NCBI GenBank assembly: GCA_028870115.1
Contig: JAGWQH010000104.1
Coordinates: 1 to 55,859, forward strand
Direction of reading: 5' to 3'
Source: Candidatus Methylomirabilota bacterium
GTDB lineage: Bacteria; Methylomirabilota; Methylomirabilia; Methylomirabilales; Methylomirabilaceae
Length of the DNA stretch: 55,859 nt
In this document: positions 46,567-54,468 of the stretch, in pieces
How positions within the stretch are numbered: position 1 is the stretch's first letter
Layout of the letters: each line of letters starts with the position of its first letter
Program-made: the position numbers and the translations under genes
Notes under the pieces: model-generated
What the model was told of the DNA's origin: nothing
Database searches by the model: none
Seen by the model: the letters and a program-made list of their open reading frames with translations, nothing else

Positions 46567-47686
46567 GCCAAACCTTTTCGAGTACGCTACATCTGAGTTG
46601 AGTCAGGACGCATTTTTCTGTTGGCTCCTGGATTGGTTGAACGATCCCAATCAACTTGTGGCGGAAGCAAGCTGGCGCCTGTTCGAGCAGGTATTTGGTT
46701 CGAGGGGCTTGGCCGTACAGCGAGACGGTATCGCCGCGGTGCATATCAGGCGACAGTTCCACGGGGTCGACATCGTTGTTGTCTTCGAGTTGGTGTCACA
46801 ACCGAAGATCTGCCTTGTCATTGAGGACAAGGTCGATGCGCTGCTCACAGGGAACGATCAACTCGTGCGGAACATCGAGAACACGGCCACGCACGCCGAT
46901 GAGTGGCCACCGCTGTGCGGGGTTGAGCGAGATCGAATCATGGGGTTACTCTTGAAAACGGGCTATGACTTCGATTTTCGGTGCCCACCAAGCTATACAA
47001 TGCTGACCCACCTCGACTTCAAGGACTGGGTGGAGGGTCTATTGGCGCGAAGCCTTGAAGTCAGCGACATTCTGACGAACTGGGCCGAATGGTGTTACCG
47101 AGGCTATCGAGAAAGCGAGGAGAAGGTACTAGCGGCGACGGTCCACGTTGGTGACATCGCAAGCGGGAAGTGGGTTGATAACAAGCTCTGGGATAGTCAG
47201 TGGGCGAATCCCATATACCAGTACAACCTGTTCAAGCGACTCTTCCACGTCGAACTCGGTGACATTGTCGAAGTGAAGGAAGACGATGGGTACCGTACTG
47301 TCTACTTCCATCCTTTTTACAACCGCGCTCGTAAGGAGTATCTACTCCAGGGTACGAGCCGGGGGCGTTGGTGGATTCAGTATCATTTCGACGCCCCAGG
47401 AGCCGACGATTTCTTCTATCGCCTCGACTGGCAGGCTGGCATGTGGGGGATCAGCCTGAGGTTCTACAAGAAAGATAAGTCGGCGGACGATCTGCGTCGG
47501 ATGCAGGATGTCGCCGCGACTCTCGAAGCCTTGCTCAAAGCGCGGGGGCTTGTGACAAGTAGGTTCCGCTCCTCAAGTGCGCGCATCGAGACAACATGCC
47601 TCTTGATCGATCCTTACCGGAGCCCAGGCCTGCTGGAGATGGCTGGTGTCCACGCCGACTTCGTCGGGGCGAAATTTGCCGTCTGA
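46559..47686 (+). CDS. PD-(D/E)XK nuclease family protein
   Basis: 375 residues. N-terminal LSQDAFFCWLLDWL is the typical opening helix, and GVDIVVVFELVSQPKICLVIEDKVDALLTGNDQL contains the D then E-x-K of the PD-(D/E)XK core plus a following Gln/Leu helix. The C-terminal 200 residues are not assigned. The core resembles the PDDEXK_4-type defence nucleases. ATG 46559 has GGGGAGGGG upstream and overlaps the remnant WYL frame. The DUF2779 gene follows after 16 bases. Confidence 0.8.
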   Translation: MGKPNLFEYATSELSQDAFFCWLLDWLNDPNQLVAEASWRLFEQVFGSRGLAVQRDGIAAVHIRRQFHGVDIVVVFELVSQPKICLVIEDKVDALLTGNDQLVRNIENTATHADEWPPLCGVERDRIMGLLLKTGYDFDFRCPPSYTMLTHLDFKDWVEGLLARSLEVSDILTNWAEWCYRGYRESEEKVLAATVHVGDIASGKWVDNKLWDSQWANPIYQYNLFKRLFHVELGDIVEVKEDDGYRTVYFHPFYNRARKEYLLQGTSRGRWWIQYHFDAPGADDFFYRLDWQAGMWGISLRFYKKDKSADDLRRMQDVAATLEALLKARGLVTSRFRSSSARIETTCLLIDPYRSPGLLEMAGVHADFVGAKFAV

Positions 47687-47702
47687 GCAGGCCGTAGGAC
47701 AG

Positions 47703-49187
47703 ATGGGGCACAGCCGCCAAGTTGGTCTCTCGAAGTCCCGAGTGATGGCGGGGCTGCAGTGTCATAAGCGCCTCTGGTGGATGGTGCGCGAGCCGACAGC
47801 GCCCGAGCTTCAACCGGATGAGATGGCGCAGGCGGTGATGGATCGAGGGATCCGCGTCGGTCAACTCGCCCGAACCTATGTTCCCGGCGGGCTTGTCATC
47901 GATCTGCCATACAATGCTTATGACGAGCGTATCAGACTGACCCGGCAGGCACTCGAAGACGGCGCGCCGGCGGTCTATGAGGCATCATTCCGCGCAGACG
48001 GCGTCTTCGTTGCGGTGGACATCCTGAAGCGGGACACTCATGGTTTCCGCCTTATTGAGGTGAAGTCAAGCACATCGGTCAAGGACCACTACATTTCCGA
48101 CGTGGCCATCCAGGCGCACGTTCTGCGACAGAACGGGCTCGACCTCGTGGGCAGCGAGGTGATGCATCTCAACCGTGAATGCGCCTATCCGGACCTCTCG
48201 AACCTCTTCGTGCGGTCGGACGTGACGGAGACGGTTGGAGCGGTCGAGGAGAGTGTGCTGAGGTGGGTGGCCGAGCAGATCGAGATGCTCGAAGGGTCGG
48301 TTCCTGACGTGGCCATCGGGCCTCATTGCACAATGCCCCACGACTGCCCATTCATGGCGCGATGCTGGCCGACGCTTCCGCCCCATCACGTGAGCATGCT
48401 CTACGCCATGAAACGCCGGGCCCCGGAGCTCGAAAGGCAGGGCTACCGGACGATTTATGACCTTCCGAAAGAGGTATCGCTCGGACAGGTTGCGGACCGA
48501 CAGCGGCGCGCGGTACAAGAAGGCCGAATTATCGTGGAGGCGACCCTCGCCAGAGCGCTGGACGTCTTCGTGCCCCCGATCGCCTTTCTCGACTTCGAGA
48601 CCGTGGGCCTGGCGATTCCAGTCTGGGAGGGGTGCCACCCCTACGATGCCGTGCCGGTCCAGTTCAGTTGCCACGTCCAGGAGGCCGATGACCGCGTCAC
48701 TCATCACGAGTGGCTCGCTGAAGGGCCTGAAGATCCAAGGCCGACGCTTGCGGAGCGCCTGGTCCAGGGGTGCGAGTCCGCTCGAACGGTCGTTGCCTAC
48801 AACGCCAGCTTCGAGCGTGGGTGCATCGAGCAGATGGCCGACGCTCTGCCGGCCCTCGCAACGCCGCTGCGGAGCATCGTCGCTCGCCTGGTGGACCCGC
48901 TCCCGGTTGTCCGTAACCACGTGTACCACCCGGACTTCGGAGGCAGCTTTAGCCTGAAGAGCGTTCTTCCGGCACTCGTGCCTGAGCTTCATTACAGTAA
49001 CCTCGCAATCGCTGATGGAGGAACAGCGAGTCTTGAGCTGGAGCGGCTACTTTTCAATGGGGACAGGATAGAGCCGAACGCGAAGGGCCGCCTCCGGAGC
49101 AACCTGCTCCGCTATTGCCACCAGGACACCTGGGGCCTGGTCAGACTCCTGGAACGTCTTCGGCAGCTCAGTGTCAGAATGGGATGA
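47703..49187 (+). CDS. DUF2779 protein: Cas4-like PD-(D/E)XK plus DEDD exonuclease
   Basis: About 494 residues. The N-terminal half has LQCHKRLWW (first cysteine), AVDILKRDTHGFRLIEVKSST (catalytic D and E-x-K) and CTMPHDCPFMARCW, together the Cas4/AddB-like four-cysteine iron-sulfur nuclease layout. The C-terminal half has FLDFETVGLAIP, AYNASFERG and YCHQDTWG, an RNase H-like DEDD exonuclease. I recognise the combined DUF2779 architecture. ATG 47703 follows AGGA; a longer frame begins at 47646 and would overlap the nuclease gene. The Cas4-like half suggests DNA end processing. Confidence 0.85.
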   Translation: MGHSRQVGLSKSRVMAGLQCHKRLWWMVREPTAPELQPDEMAQAVMDRGIRVGQLARTYVPGGLVIDLPYNAYDERIRLTRQALEDGAPAVYEASFRADGVFVAVDILKRDTHGFRLIEVKSSTSVKDHYISDVAIQAHVLRQNGLDLVGSEVMHLNRECAYPDLSNLFVRSDVTETVGAVEESVLRWVAEQIEMLEGSVPDVAIGPHCTMPHDCPFMARCWPTLPPHHVSMLYAMKRRAPELERQGYRTIYDLPKEVSLGQVADRQRRAVQEGRIIVEATLARALDVFVPPIAFLDFETVGLAIPVWEGCHPYDAVPVQFSCHVQEADDRVTHHEWLAEGPEDPRPTLAERLVQGCESARTVVAYNASFERGCIEQMADALPALATPLRSIVARLVDPLPVVRNHVYHPDFGGSFSLKSVLPALVPELHYSNLAIADGGTASLELERLLFNGDRIEPNAKGRLRSNLLRYCHQDTWGLVRLLERLRQLSVRMG

Positions 49188-49251
49188 TCATAGAGGCTTT
49201 GGCAGAAGCTTGTCGAGCACGCCTCGCGTAGCTTGACGCATGGAGGGCGCT

Positions 49252-49908
49252 ATGAGGCTATTCTCCTACAAACTGACTGACGATACCGGTTTCGCACCAA
49301 ATCCATTTTTTGGAGTGTTGACACTCGCTACGTGTAAGCCAGGCATCCGGAAGGCAAAGAGGTGTGGGGATTGGATAGCAGGATTCACCTCACAGAGCTT
49401 GAACGGTGATGGGGTGGGTAACGAAAGACTAATCTTTCTGATGCAGATCACGGACATAATCGAACAGTACGAGTACTTTGGTCTCCACGATTTTCAGGCC
49501 AAGATTCCCGATCTTGTAAGGCCCGAGTGTCGCTATCGGGCCGGGGATAACATCTACCGTCCGTTGACAAACCATCCTCAGGGCCCCGACGATTTTGAGC
49601 AGGTCAGGAATCCCAACCACTGGAATCCCACCGATGATTGTGAGGATAGAGACCATAAGATCAAGGATCTGTCGGGTCGGCGGGTACTTGTCTCCTCGAA
49701 TTTTTATTATTTCGGTGGGAAGCCGCGTGAGGTGCCGCTGGAGGCACGCCCCACCATTCCGAGTGGCCAGGCGCGGTATGGGTTTATGACCCACGATGAG
49801 GCACGCGCAAGGGCCTTTGTTGAGTGGGTCCATGGCCGCTTCCGAAGCGGAGTGGCTGCCGCGCCGCATAAGTGGCCTCCGAACGACCCGAGTTGGGAAA
49901 ACGGATGA
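49252..49908 (+). CDS. Nucleotide-modification-associated domain 2-like protein (Nmad2)
   Basis: 218 residues. DDTGFAPNPFFGVLTLATCKPGIRKAKRCGDWIAGF is, in my recollection, the signature opening of the Nmad2 family, proposed from genome context to act in base modification. The middle has NHWNPTDDCEDRDHKIKDL. ATG 49252 has GGAGG five bases upstream; ATG 49240 is also possible. A 29-codon open frame overlaps its stop (ATGA). Biochemistry unknown. Confidence 0.72.
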   Translation: MRLFSYKLTDDTGFAPNPFFGVLTLATCKPGIRKAKRCGDWIAGFTSQSLNGDGVGNERLIFLMQITDIIEQYEYFGLHDFQAKIPDLVRPECRYRAGDNIYRPLTNHPQGPDDFEQVRNPNHWNPTDDCEDRDHKIKDLSGRRVLVSSNFYYFGGKPREVPLEARPTIPSGQARYGFMTHDEARARAFVEWVHGRFRSGVAAAPHKWPPNDPSWENG

Positions 49909-49994
49909 AGATTGTTCTGGGCCGGAAAGGATATCCGAAAGGGCTTGTGGTTGACAACGACTTCGTCGGCACCCTAACCGCGACGGAGCTGTAG
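49905..49994 (+). CDS. Small ORF, Nmad3-like N-terminus, possible remnant
   Basis: 29 codons (MKIVLGRKGYPKGLVVDN...) beginning inside the Nmad2 stop with ATGA and ending 7 bases before the Nmad3-like gene. The first nine residues recall the beginning of Nmad3-like proteins (MKIVLSRKG in relatives as I remember them). It is too short to assign; it may be the remains of a duplicated gene or a true small peptide. Confidence 0.35.
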   Translation: MKIVLGRKGYPKGLVVDNDFVGTLTATEL

Positions 49995-50001
49995 AGTACT
50001 C

Positions 50002-50814
50002 ATGCGACTATTCGTTGTAAATGTAGGCGTTAACATGGCGGACGCGTCACGGCGAGGTCTACGGAGCCCCATTTTCCCCGACGGGACGTTCGAATTCGTC
50101 CCGATCAAAGAACACCGCAACTTCGTTAACTGCGCACGTATCCCAAGGTATTGTGACCTGCCTACTTACACCAGACGCGCCGACTCGCTAGCCGCGTATG
50201 TCCCGAAGAGCGTTGCCCTCTATCGTGCTCATCTCGATCCCGAGTTCAACACCTTCACCTACGGCGATATCGTCAGTTCTCGATCGGCGAATCTGCGTGA
50301 TGCGACGAAAGGGGATCAACTGTGGTTCCTCGCGAGACTCTGGAATTATGACGAGGCGGGTTGGGCTCAGGGGAGCAACTTCTACTTCATTGGGCTATTC
50401 GAAGTCGAGAGCAACATCTTCGTGGAGGAAGAAACCGAGCCAGAGAGCTTCTCCGCCGACGTCCGGCAGCGCATTCAGGCCAACGCCCATTACAAACGAT
50501 GGGCGGGCGCAGGGGATCGGAGTGCCTTTCGCGTGATTACCGGCCGCCGACCGGGCTCGTTCCGGTTCGACCGTGGGCTGCAGGTAACGCCGGAAGTCGC
50601 GGCTCATCTCTTCGGCGGACGTTATGATCCCCATGAGCGACTGTTTCGGCTAGGCGACGAGATTCTCACGAATCGCAACGGGTGTCCGCGCCGAGTTGAG
50701 ACCTTCGGCAGTGCAACGAGGACCATACAGGCCTTTCTCGATTCTGCGGTCGCAGGGCACCAAGAACATTTGACGTGGCTCAGCCGGTTGGCCGCCACAC
50801 ACGCTGGCTCATAA
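50002..50814 (+). CDS. Nucleotide-modification-associated domain 3-like protein (Nmad3)
   Basis: 270 residues. VGVNMADASRRGLRSPIFPDGTFEFVPIKEHRNF resembles the Nmad3-type N-terminus (VGVN, SPIF-DG-FEFIPI). A middle GDIVSSRSANLRDATKGDQLWFLARL and FNFIGLFEVES-like strand suggest a mixed alpha/beta fold. Function is unknown and the assignment is from memory. No strong ribosome site; GGAG lies 14 bases upstream. It immediately follows Nmad2 in the same orientation. Confidence 0.6.
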   Translation: MRLFVVNVGVNMADASRRGLRSPIFPDGTFEFVPIKEHRNFVNCARIPRYCDLPTYTRRADSLAAYVPKSVALYRAHLDPEFNTFTYGDIVSSRSANLRDATKGDQLWFLARLWNYDEAGWAQGSNFYFIGLFEVESNIFVEEETEPESFSADVRQRIQANAHYKRWAGAGDRSAFRVITGRRPGSFRFDRGLQVTPEVAAHLFGGRYDPHERLFRLGDEILTNRNGCPRRVETFGSATRTIQAFLDSAVAGHQEHLTWLSRLAATHAGS

Positions 50815-50874
50815 ACTGGGGCGATAAGATATCCTGGCGCAAAGAACCGTCCACATCAACTGTCAGGGGAAAAC

Positions 50875-51303
50875 ATGCCAAGGAAGAAATCGCCTGTAGA
50901 TTTCGTGAAGTGGCTTCAGGGACAGCTCGAGGCGTTCCGCGCTCGCCGCTTCGAGGAGTTGGACGTGGAGGCCTTGGGCGACGAGTTGCAAGGCTGGGTG
51001 GCAACATACCGCTATGCGGTCGAGGAACACGCGGAACGGTCATTCCGGATCCTGAAGAGACCGGAGTACGTCTATGGCGATTGGAATGATCTGACGTATG
51101 AATCGAGCATGCTGGATCTCGCCTTCAGGCACAGTCCAAGCCTCGTCAAGACCGCCGCGGCTCAAATAAAGAGCGCTTACCGGCTCGCCCGGGGTAGGGC
51201 GGAACTGCACGGAGAAGGCAGGTGGCCGGCAAAATGCCCGTGGCCGACGCTCGCGGCGCTGCGCCGCGCTCCGTGGAAGTCGAAGGGTAACGATGGGCGT
51301 TGA
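50875..51303 (+). CDS. DUF29-like protein
   Basis: 142 residues: DFVKWLQGQLEAFRARRFEELDVEALGDELQGW resembles the start of DUF29 proteins, followed by a helical C-terminal region. The function of DUF29 is unknown; the family is common in gene-rich accessory regions. AGGGGA lies about five bases before ATG 50875. It is the last gene in the + strand run before the toxin-antitoxin island. Confidence 0.7.
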   Translation: MPRKKSPVDFVKWLQGQLEAFRARRFEELDVEALGDELQGWVATYRYAVEEHAERSFRILKRPEYVYGDWNDLTYESSMLDLAFRHSPSLVKTAAAQIKSAYRLARGRAELHGEGRWPAKCPWPTLAALRRAPWKSKGNDGR

Positions 51304-51395
51304 TCGGGCGGCATTTGGATAACCGCTGATTTCAAAGTAGGATTTGCTCCTGAGATTTCCTGAACGTTAGCAACGGCGCGTGTGTTCTATCCGCA

Positions 51396-51432
51396 TTAGT
51401 GGCCGGAGACAGTCGTGCGGTAAATCACAAGT
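51396..51432. repeat. Accessory-island repeat, copy A (IRRTTV-type)
   Basis: On the minus strand it reads LVIYRTTVSGH then stop (TAA at 51396-51398), the divergent first copy of a sequence repeated at 52222, 53054, 53906 and 55460. It lies in the gap before the first VapB gene. Confidence 0.5.
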
Positions 51433-51436
51433 CCGT

Positions 51437-51465
51437 TTGACCACCCTTAGCTGTTAGGATATAGT
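51437..51465 (+). promoter_or_regulatory. Sigma-70-type promoter for the first VapBC-type module
   Basis: TTGACC at 51437-51442 and TATAGT at 51460-51465 with a 17-base spacer. The block CCGTTTGACCACCCTT-GCTG recurs at 54034. The antitoxin AGGAGG site and ATG follow within 40 bases. Confidence 0.65.
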
Positions 51466-51503
51466 ATGATCGAGTCATATCACTGATGTAGGAGGTTGGA
51501 GTG

Positions 51504-51791
51504 ATGGTGAGAACGACGATTACGCTTGCTGAAGAAGAATTCGCGGAACTCAAGCGTCTTGCCGCTCAACAGGATCGCAGCGTCTCATGGCTGCTCCGGC
51601 AAGCCTTCCGGCTCTCCAAGGCCAGGCTTGAGCGGGGGGAGCCATACGCGACAGAGTTTGACCGGATTTGGCGGGAAGTCGGTCGCTCCCTCAAACAGGT
51701 GGGTGTGCGAACTCCACGAGATGTCGACCACCTGGTAAGAGCGGTTCGTGCAGGGAAAGGCCAGGGCACTGAAAAGGCCAGCGCCCGGTGA
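51504..51791 (+). CDS. Ribbon-helix-helix antitoxin
   Basis: 95 residues. MVRTTITLAEEEFAELKRLAAQQDRSVSWLLRQAF is an RHH/CopG DNA-binding motif, followed by an acidic-basic tail with no known fold. ATG 51504 has AGGAGG eight bases upstream. Its stop overlaps the PIN toxin start (GTGA). Confidence 0.82.
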   Translation: MVRTTITLAEEEFAELKRLAAQQDRSVSWLLRQAFRLSKARLERGEPYATEFDRIWREVGRSLKQVGVRTPRDVDHLVRAVRAGKGQGTEKASAR

Positions 51792-52198
51792 GCAAGTTGG
51801 TGGTGGACACCAACGTCATCCTCTCCAGCTTCATCAGTGCCGGCCCTCCAAGACTGATTGTTAACAGGATTCGTGATCGCCTGGACCTGCTCTGTGTCTC
51901 GCCGCCAATCTTGGACGAGTACCTTGTCGTTTTGCAGCGGGCAGGCCTATCGGCGGACCTGCTTGCCTCACTGTTCTCGCTCTTTCAGGATCCCGATCGC
52001 ATCCTTCTGGCTTTCCCCTCCAGACGTCTTCACGTGATCCGCGATGATCCCAGCGACAACATGTTCATCGAGTGTGCGGTTGAAACCAGCGCAGATTATC
52101 TCATCTCTGGCGATCAGCATCTAAAAAGACTCAAGAGCTTTCAGGGTATCCAGATCGTCAGTCCTCGTGAGTACTTGTCCAGGTTGAGAGAGGAGTAG
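51788..52198 (+). CDS. PIN-domain toxin (COG1569-like)
   Basis: 136 residues. PIN signature acids: LVVDTNVILSSF (first Asp), ILDEYL, and the late DDPSDNMFIECAVETSADYLISGDQHL. Likely a ribonuclease inhibited by the RHH partner. It begins at GTG overlapping the antitoxin stop. Confidence 0.83.
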   Translation: MSKLVVDTNVILSSFISAGPPRLIVNRIRDRLDLLCVSPPILDEYLVVLQRAGLSADLLASLFSLFQDPDRILLAFPSRRLHVIRDDPSDNMFIECAVETSADYLISGDQHLKRLKSFQGIQIVSPREYLSRLREE

Positions 52199-52221
52199 CC
52201 GGGCGGCTTTACCTTCGGATA

Positions 52222-52262
52222 AATGCCCGGCGACGGTCATGCGGCGGATCTTGAAGGTGGGG
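52222..52262. repeat. Accessory-island repeat, copy B
   Basis: Copy with GCCCGGCGACGGTCATGCGG then CGGATCTTGAAGGTGG. In the minus frame it reads PTFKIRRMTVAGH. It lies between the first PIN gene and the second VapB. Confidence 0.7.
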
Positions 52263-52365
52263 ATGCCGACGTCCCGCTGAAAGATGAGGGCCTAACCAAC
52301 AATACCGAAGACACTTGACATAGCATAAAAGTCGGTCTAGTTTTCTGCATGCAGGAGGGTTCGCG

Positions 52366-52569
52366 ATGAGAACAACTCTAGAGATTGACGAGAAGCTCCT
52401 CAAGCAGGCGCAGGTTCTTACCAAGGCCAAGACAAAGAAGGAGGTTGTCCACCGCTCCCTGGAGGCCCTTATCCGCCAGCAGCGGATCGAGCGTCTCCTT
52501 GGAAAACTGGGCCACTTTCCACTGAACTTAACTCCGAGAAAACTCGCCAAGCTGCGTGCCGATGGCTGA
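52366..52569 (+). CDS. VapB-type antitoxin (DUF2191-like)
   Basis: 67 residues. MRTTLEIDEKLLKQAQVLTKAKTKKEVVHRSLEALIRQQ is the DUF2191/VapB RHH-type N-terminus. It overlaps vapC by eight bases. Confidence 0.85.
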   Translation: MRTTLEIDEKLLKQAQVLTKAKTKKEVVHRSLEALIRQQRIERLLGKLGHFPLNLTPRKLAKLRADG

Positions 52570-52990
52570 TGGATGGGTCCTGATCGACACCTCAGCCTGG
52601 ATCCATGCCCTGCGGCCTACCGGGAATCCCGTTGTCCGGCAACAAGTTTACGGTTTGCTCACTGAGGGGCGGACAGTCACGTGTGAAATGATCATCCTGG
52701 AACTTACCAGCGGCACACGGACAGAAGGGGAGTTTCGGGAGATCTGCGAAGACTTAGAGGCGCTACAACAATTCCCGATTACCAAGTCAGTCTGGAGATC
52801 GGCCTACGGGATTGCCCACGCGGTGCGACGTAAAGGTTTATCAATTCCCACGACGGATCTTCTCATCGCTGCTGTTGTCTTGAGCTACCCGTGCCGCCTT
52901 CTTCATTGCGATAAGCACTTCGACCTGATGGCCCACCATATTGCGCTTCCGATCTGGAAACCATCGGCGGCCAAGAGTGATAATGGTTGA
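52562..52990 (+). CDS. VapC-type PIN toxin
   Basis: 142 residues. LIDTSAWIHALR (first Asp), ELTSGTRTEGEFREICEDLEAL, and TTDLLIAAVVLSYPCRLLHCDKHFDLM, with the PIN acidic residues. The partner is the VapB immediately upstream. ATG 52562 chosen; GTG 52556 is alternative. VapC toxins typically cleave tRNA or rRNA; target unknown. Confidence 0.86.
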   Translation: MADGWVLIDTSAWIHALRPTGNPVVRQQVYGLLTEGRTVTCEMIILELTSGTRTEGEFREICEDLEALQQFPITKSVWRSAYGIAHAVRRKGLSIPTTDLLIAAVVLSYPCRLLHCDKHFDLMAHHIALPIWKPSAAKSDNG

Positions 52991-52999
52991 CACGTCCTT

Positions 53000-53033
53000 G
53001 AGATTGCTTCGGGGCGGTGCCCCTCGCAATGAC
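53000..53033. repeat. Dispersed ATTGCGAG palindromic repeat, copy 3
   Basis: GAGATTGCTTCGG and CCTCGCAATGAC. It lies just after vapC and is followed by repeat copy C. Confidence 0.65.
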
Positions 53034-53053
53034 TCCCCAGGTAACGCGCATGG

Positions 53054-53097
53054 CTAGTGCCCAGCGACGGTCATGCGGCGGATCTTGAAGGTAGGGA
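53054..53097. repeat. Accessory-island repeat, copy C
   Basis: AGTGCCCAGCGACGGTCATG then CGGCGGATCTTGAAGGTAGG. The minus frame is VVVPTFKIRRMTVAGH then TAG. The nearest copy in sequence is B. The remaining 53098-53230 holds nothing I can assign. Confidence 0.75.
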
Positions 53098-53230
53098 CGA
53101 CGACGCGGCTAGAGACAGAGTGATCGGGAGGCGGCTGATCGAGAACGATATGAGATGACAACGAGCGAATCCCGGCGAGGGATGGATCTGTCGAAGTCTG
53201 GAGGTCCAAAGGCTATGGGGACTGGCCGAC

Positions 53231-53782
53231 CTACTCGAAAATCTTGGAGAGTGGGAGCCTCAGGTCTGGCAAGAGGGGCGTGGTGAGGGTGTCGTCTGCC
53301 TCGCGGCTCAGTTCGGCGACCCGTTGGTAGCCCTGACCGGTGATGCGGTAGACCTTGATGGTCTCAAGCTCCGGGTCGATGATCCAGTATTCCTGCACGC
53401 CGAAGCGCTCATAGAGCTTTCGCTTGATGATCTCGTCAGTCCTGCGGGTGGTGTCGGAGAGGATTTCCACGATGAGGTCGGGAGCACCTTGGACATTCCG
53501 GGCGGTGAGAATGGACGTCTTGGCCGCCGACACGAAGAGGAGGTCAGGCTGGACGACGTCGGTCTGGGAGAGCACGACGTCGAATGGGGCAGCGTAGGCT
53601 CTTCCGATAGGCCGGGTGGTGAGATACTGCCACAGCGTCCCCGAGAGATTCATGGCGATGCGCTGATGGCCCTCGGACGGCGATGGGGTCATATAGTGTT
53701 CTCCATCGATGAGTTCATGACGTTTGCCGTCATCGGGGAACAGCAGGTAATCGTTATAGGTGAACTTCACTTGGACGGTCAT
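53231..53782 (-). CDS. Uma2 family (DUF820) restriction-endonuclease-like protein
   Basis: 183 residues. The PD-(D/E)XK-like Uma2 signatures: RHELIDGEHYMTPSPSEGHQRI, PDLLFVSA, PDLIVEILSDTTRRTDEIIKRKLYERFGVQEYWIIDPE. The start is taken at ATG 53782 because GAGGAGG lies seven bases upstream; ATG 53836 would add 18 residues. Uma2 proteins are abundant in accessory genomes; function uncertain. Confidence 0.85.
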   Translation of the reverse strand: MTVQVKFTYNDYLLFPDDGKRHELIDGEHYMTPSPSEGHQRIAMNLSGTLWQYLTTRPIGRAYAAPFDVVLSQTDVVQPDLLFVSAAKTSILTARNVQGAPDLIVEILSDTTRRTDEIIKRKLYERFGVQEYWIIDPELETIKVYRITGQGYQRVAELSREADDTLTTPLLPDLRLPLSKIFE

Positions 53783-53905
53783 GGCCTCATCCTCCTCATG
53801 CACCATGAGCCTATCAGGAACCGGCAGCAGCGTCAAGCGCGCTAGTCCCAGCTCGCACGGGTACCAACCATGCGCTCGACTGGCGTCTGAGTCTATGCGA
53901 TGGTT

Positions 53906-53950
53906 TCAATGCCGGTCGACGGTCAGACGGCGGATCTTGAGGTTGCCTGC
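53906..53950. repeat. Accessory-island repeat, copy D
   Basis: GGTCGACGGTCAGACGGCGG then ATCTTGAGGTTGCC. The minus frame is AGNLKIRRLTVDRH then TGA. More diverged than copies B and C. Confidence 0.65.
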
Positions 53951-54037
53951 TATAGTAGTCCTCTGGATGCGTTCCCCTTGTGCATTCAAGAAGCTTGGCG
54001 GACTGCGTGAGAGCTACCCGACTCGGCACGAGCCCGT

Positions 54038-54066
54038 TTGACCACCCTTCGCTGCAGTGATAGAAG
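54038..54066 (+). promoter_or_regulatory. Promoter-like block shared with the first VapBC-type module
   Basis: TTGACC at 54038-54043, 17-base spacer, TAGAAG at 54061-54066. The block CCGTTTGACCACCCTT-GCTG is the same as at 51433. It precedes the 25-codon frame and the DUF433/DUF5615 genes. Confidence 0.5.
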
Positions 54067-54075
54067 GAAGAAGAG

Positions 54076-54153
54076 ATGGTGGTCAGGCTACAACGTATCG
54101 AAAGCACGTTCGATTTGCACGACCTGATACCCGGAGTTTATTCGCGTTTGTGA
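54076..54153 (+). CDS. Small ORF upstream of DUF433, unassigned
   Basis: 25 codons (MVVRLQRIESTFDLHDLIPG...) with GAAGGAAG upstream, just after the promoter-like block. No family recognised. It could be a leader peptide or the remains of an antitoxin gene. Confidence 0.3.
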   Translation: MVVRLQRIESTFDLHDLIPGVYSRL

Positions 54154-54216
54154 AAACTCCCTAAAGCTGCTACCATCAAAGGCGATCCGAGGCAGAAAGA
54201 GAAGAGGAGACGAGGC

Positions 54217-54468
54217 ATGGCGGAAGCCGAATTGTTGGCGCGGATTCAAGTCAACCCAAAAATCTTCGGCGGGAAGCCCGTCATCCGGGGTATGCGGATT
54301 GCGGTAGAGCACATCCTGGGGATGCTCGCAGCAGGTGAGACGGCGGAGACCATCCTTAAGGAGTACCCATTTCTGGAAGCAGAGGATATTCAGGCTTGTT
54401 TGCTCTTTGCTTACCGGTCTGTGACGGGTGAGCAAATCCATGAGTGGGTACCTGTCGCCAATCGCTGA
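54217..54468 (+). CDS. DUF433 antitoxin
   Basis: 83 residues: RIQVNPKIFGGKPVIRGMRIAVEHILGMLAAGETAETILKEYPFLEAEDIQACLLFA, the DUF433 pattern (helical, DNA-binding-like). AGGAG before ATG 54217. Its stop overlaps the DUF5615 start by one base (TGATG). Confidence 0.9.
   Translation: MAEAELLARIQVNPKIFGGKPVIRGMRIAVEHILGMLAAGETAETILKEYPFLEAEDIQACLLFAYRSVTGEQIHEWVPVANR

Larger units (their letters stand above)
53783..54216. other. 434-base gap between Uma2 and DUF433 genes
   Basis: The gap holds repeat copy D (53906-53950), a promoter-like block (54038-54066), a 25-codon open frame (54076-54153) and the DUF433 ribosome site. Nothing else assignable. Confidence 0.6.

Noticed and set aside
48066-48992. 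308-codon minus-strand open frame in the DUF2779 gene
   Set aside because: Shadow frame; the plus-strand frame has recognisable nuclease motifs.
52209-52550. 113-codon minus-strand open frame opposite the second VapB
   Set aside because: Shadow of vapB plus repeat sequence; no coding features.
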